A DNA stretch of 64,000 nucleotides from Skeletonema tropicum (taxonomy: Eukaryota > Bacillariophyta > Thalassiosirophyceae > Thalassiosirales > Thalassiosiraceae), in the NCBI GenBank assembly GCA_037178625.1, contig CM074149.1, forward strand, positions 248,001-312,000, written 5' to 3'. The notes beneath the pieces are model-generated. The model was not told where the DNA came from, did no database searches, and saw only the letters and a list, made by a program, of their open reading frames with translations. Made by a program: the position numbers and the translations under genes. This document shows positions 62,920 through 64,000 of this stretch, one piece after another. Numbering within the stretch: position 1 is the stretch's first letter; each line of letters opens with the position of its first letter.

Positions 62920-64000
62920 TTATCCAGTTGATTGTTGTGTGTATTCTTGACACGGCAGCAGCATCAATTCCCCCTTCAAGCTCCTTTCTAATCCCATACT
63001 CCCAAAGCGGCCTAGCCCTCTCCATACAATCCATCAAACTCTCCGTCAAGGGAATCTGCTCCTCCGTAAGATCCTCGTATCTGCGATCCTTTCCTGGATA
63101 ATACGTATCATCCTTCTTCATCGGCGGTGGCCTAGCCTTGAGCGAATTCCTCCAAGCCTGCACCACCTCCACACCCAATTCTTTGGCGGCATCCATCTTT
63201 TTCAATCCAGTCAATGCTCCATAATTCCGTTCATTGAGACGCCAACTTTTGTAGACGGGCAAATAGGGAGCGTTGAGTTCGTTGAGGACTGCCCATGTAC
63301 TTTTGACGGCGCGGGTTAATCGTGATGTGTAGATGATGTCTGGTTCGTAGCCCTCGCTTAGGAGGAGGCGAGCGGCATGTTCCATTTCGAGTATTCCTGG
63401 TTTGATAATGTCTGGATCGGCTGTATGTTGTGTAATGTGGATGTGGAGGTATTGTAGATCGAGCGTGTTAGTGTTAGTACATAGTTCTATGCATGTGCAT
63501 GTATTGTATGCATATATTCATGCACACATACATGATAAGTATAATCTACTCAGACTCACCCCAACCTGTGAACCGCCCAGTCTTGGTCCACTTGGATTCC
63601 CCACACCTCAACAAAATAAGCGAGCCAGGCTTCTTCGGCTTCTGGGTAATCACTTTCTTCACTCCCTTGGACACCAACGAAAGAGGTCTTTGCCACTTGG
63701 GCTTGCGATCGATGATACTGTATTGGCGGGACTCATTCTTGACGGATCGTTTGGCTTCTCGTGGTGAGAGGCAGCGTGAGTAGCCTTCGATGGTGAGCTC
63801 CTCGTCCGATGATGATGATGGATTTTGAGAACTGGTGCTTTGGAGAGAAACAGTAGCAGTAGAGATGATGCGCTCGCTCAATGGCGGCGGCGCAAATGCA
63901 GATATTGTGGCGGCAACTGAGAGAAGAGCAATTGTCGTCGCCGCCACGACGGTAGTGCTTAGTCGTCGTCGTCGTGCTGTTCGCTGCTTCTTCATAATCA
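62920..64000 (-). CDS. Plastid-targeted phosphoglycerate-mutase-like protein, unit 3, partial at window edge
   Basis: Exon 1 (64000 or beyond to 63560) and exon 2 (63420-62920), joined in phase 1 over a 139-bp intron; the only copy with both exons open. N-terminus: basic KKQRTARRRR, hydrophobic TTIALLSVAATISAFAPPPL with the diatom plastid motif S-AFAP, then a Ser/Thr-rich transit stretch. Mature part: PGSLILLRCGESKWTKTGRF, TGWADPDIIKPGILEMEHAA, YEPDIIYTSRLTRAVKSTWA, WRLNERNYGALTGLKK, PPPMKKDDTYYPGKDRRYED, LTESLMDCMERARPLWEYGI. This matches cofactor-dependent PGM (glycolysis, 3-PG to 2-PG), but the phosphohistidine of RHGES is Cys (TGT in all copies). After KELEGG the expected second-His segment (V..AHGNS) is absent, replaced by IDAAAVSRIHTTINWI up to a GTAAGT donor, with no later exon found. 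Catalysis is therefore unlikely. Confidence 0.82.

Larger units (their letters stand above)
53925..64000. repeat. Tandem array of a 3.38-kb unit, at least three copies
   Basis: Units start at 53925, 57297 and 60677 (TGTAATGTTCCTCCGATCCG) and are collinear throughout; the third runs off the window. Copies differ by scattered one- to three-base indels (for example CGTTTTGG, CGTTTTTGG and CGTTTGG at 54203, 57582 and 60965), with very few substitutions. Each unit holds a foldback segment (about the first 1.85 kb) and a PGM-like gene on the minus strand. Confidence 0.95.

Noticed and set aside
1..64000. CRISPR array, rRNA, tRNA, prokaryotic operons
   Set aside because: No regular repeat-spacer structure, no tRNA B-box with matching acceptor stem, no rRNA-like segment; spliced genes show a eukaryotic nuclear genome.

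Overview
The window reads as nuclear DNA of a diatom, probably a Thalassiosirales-type centric species (inference). The grounds are short introns of about 80-140 bp with GT-AG ends, an ISAFAP-type plastid-targeting junction on one protein and an SAFMTP junction on another, a DUF6824 protein, a BspA-like LRR protein of a type common in centric diatoms, and proline/serine 'EPS..PSA' repeats. I saw no operons, Shine-Dalgarno sites, CRISPR array, rRNA or tRNA.

Bases 1-34,100 are accessory and mosaic. Four small gene families recur in sense, inverted and broken copies: ankyrin-repeat proteins (627-1301, 29151-29846, 32223-32918, plus one disrupted copy); family X, an uncharacterised Gln/Ser-rich protein (1835-2557, 19039-19461, 23895-24623, fragment at 17709); family Y, basic/acidic (22906-23298, fragments at 2975 and 20702); and family Z, with a 'KRAVSFAP' motif (27813-28655, 30903-31745, fragment at 33719). 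A shared upstream module of about 240 bp precedes an ankyrin gene and two X genes. A block of about 1.4 kb is duplicated in inverted orientation (about 1.5-3.1 kb against 23.2-24.9 kb). The Z/ankyrin pair is duplicated in tandem. Into this landscape have inserted a young Ty3/gypsy retrotransposon (3879-9752) with identical LTRs, a 5-bp target duplication and gag and pol in one frame split by a single TGA; several MITE-like elements with clear TIRs and TSDs; a truncated DDE-transposase-like gene; and a LINE-like ORF with a 5'-truncated relative at 51 kb. Single-copy genes lie between them: a DUF6824 gene, a roadblock-type dynein light chain (three exons) and an N-myristoylated CAMK-like kinase (three exons).

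Bases 34,400-53,400 hold more conventional genes: two RING/TRAF-zinc-finger proteins (34447-35283 minus, 45303-46136 plus) and a 3' fragment of a third; a GAF-like plus HPP membrane protein (three exons); an Mpv17/PMP22 membrane protein with plastid-type presequence (44071-44880) and a duplicate lacking the presequence; an LRR pseudogene; a charged coiled-coil-like protein; a PA14-type membrane protein; and a CAMK kinase. Several of these carry isolated one- or two-base frame breaks, often in homopolymers, so decay and base-calling error cannot be separated from sequence alone.

After a run of exactly 500 N (53425-53924) the rest is a tandem array of a 3.38-kb unit, with at least three copies and running off the window. 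Each unit encodes a plastid-targeted phosphoglycerate-mutase-like protein in which the catalytic RHG histidine is Cys and the C-terminal half is missing, plus a long foldback segment. The units differ mainly by scattered small indels.

No single multi-gene pathway is evident. The common theme is rapid duplication and rearrangement of small lineage-specific genes together with their flanking modules, and repeated invasion by elements. The most unusual items are the gag-TGA-pol arrangement, the His-to-Cys PGM array, and the shared regulatory modules of the ankyrin/X/Y/Z families.
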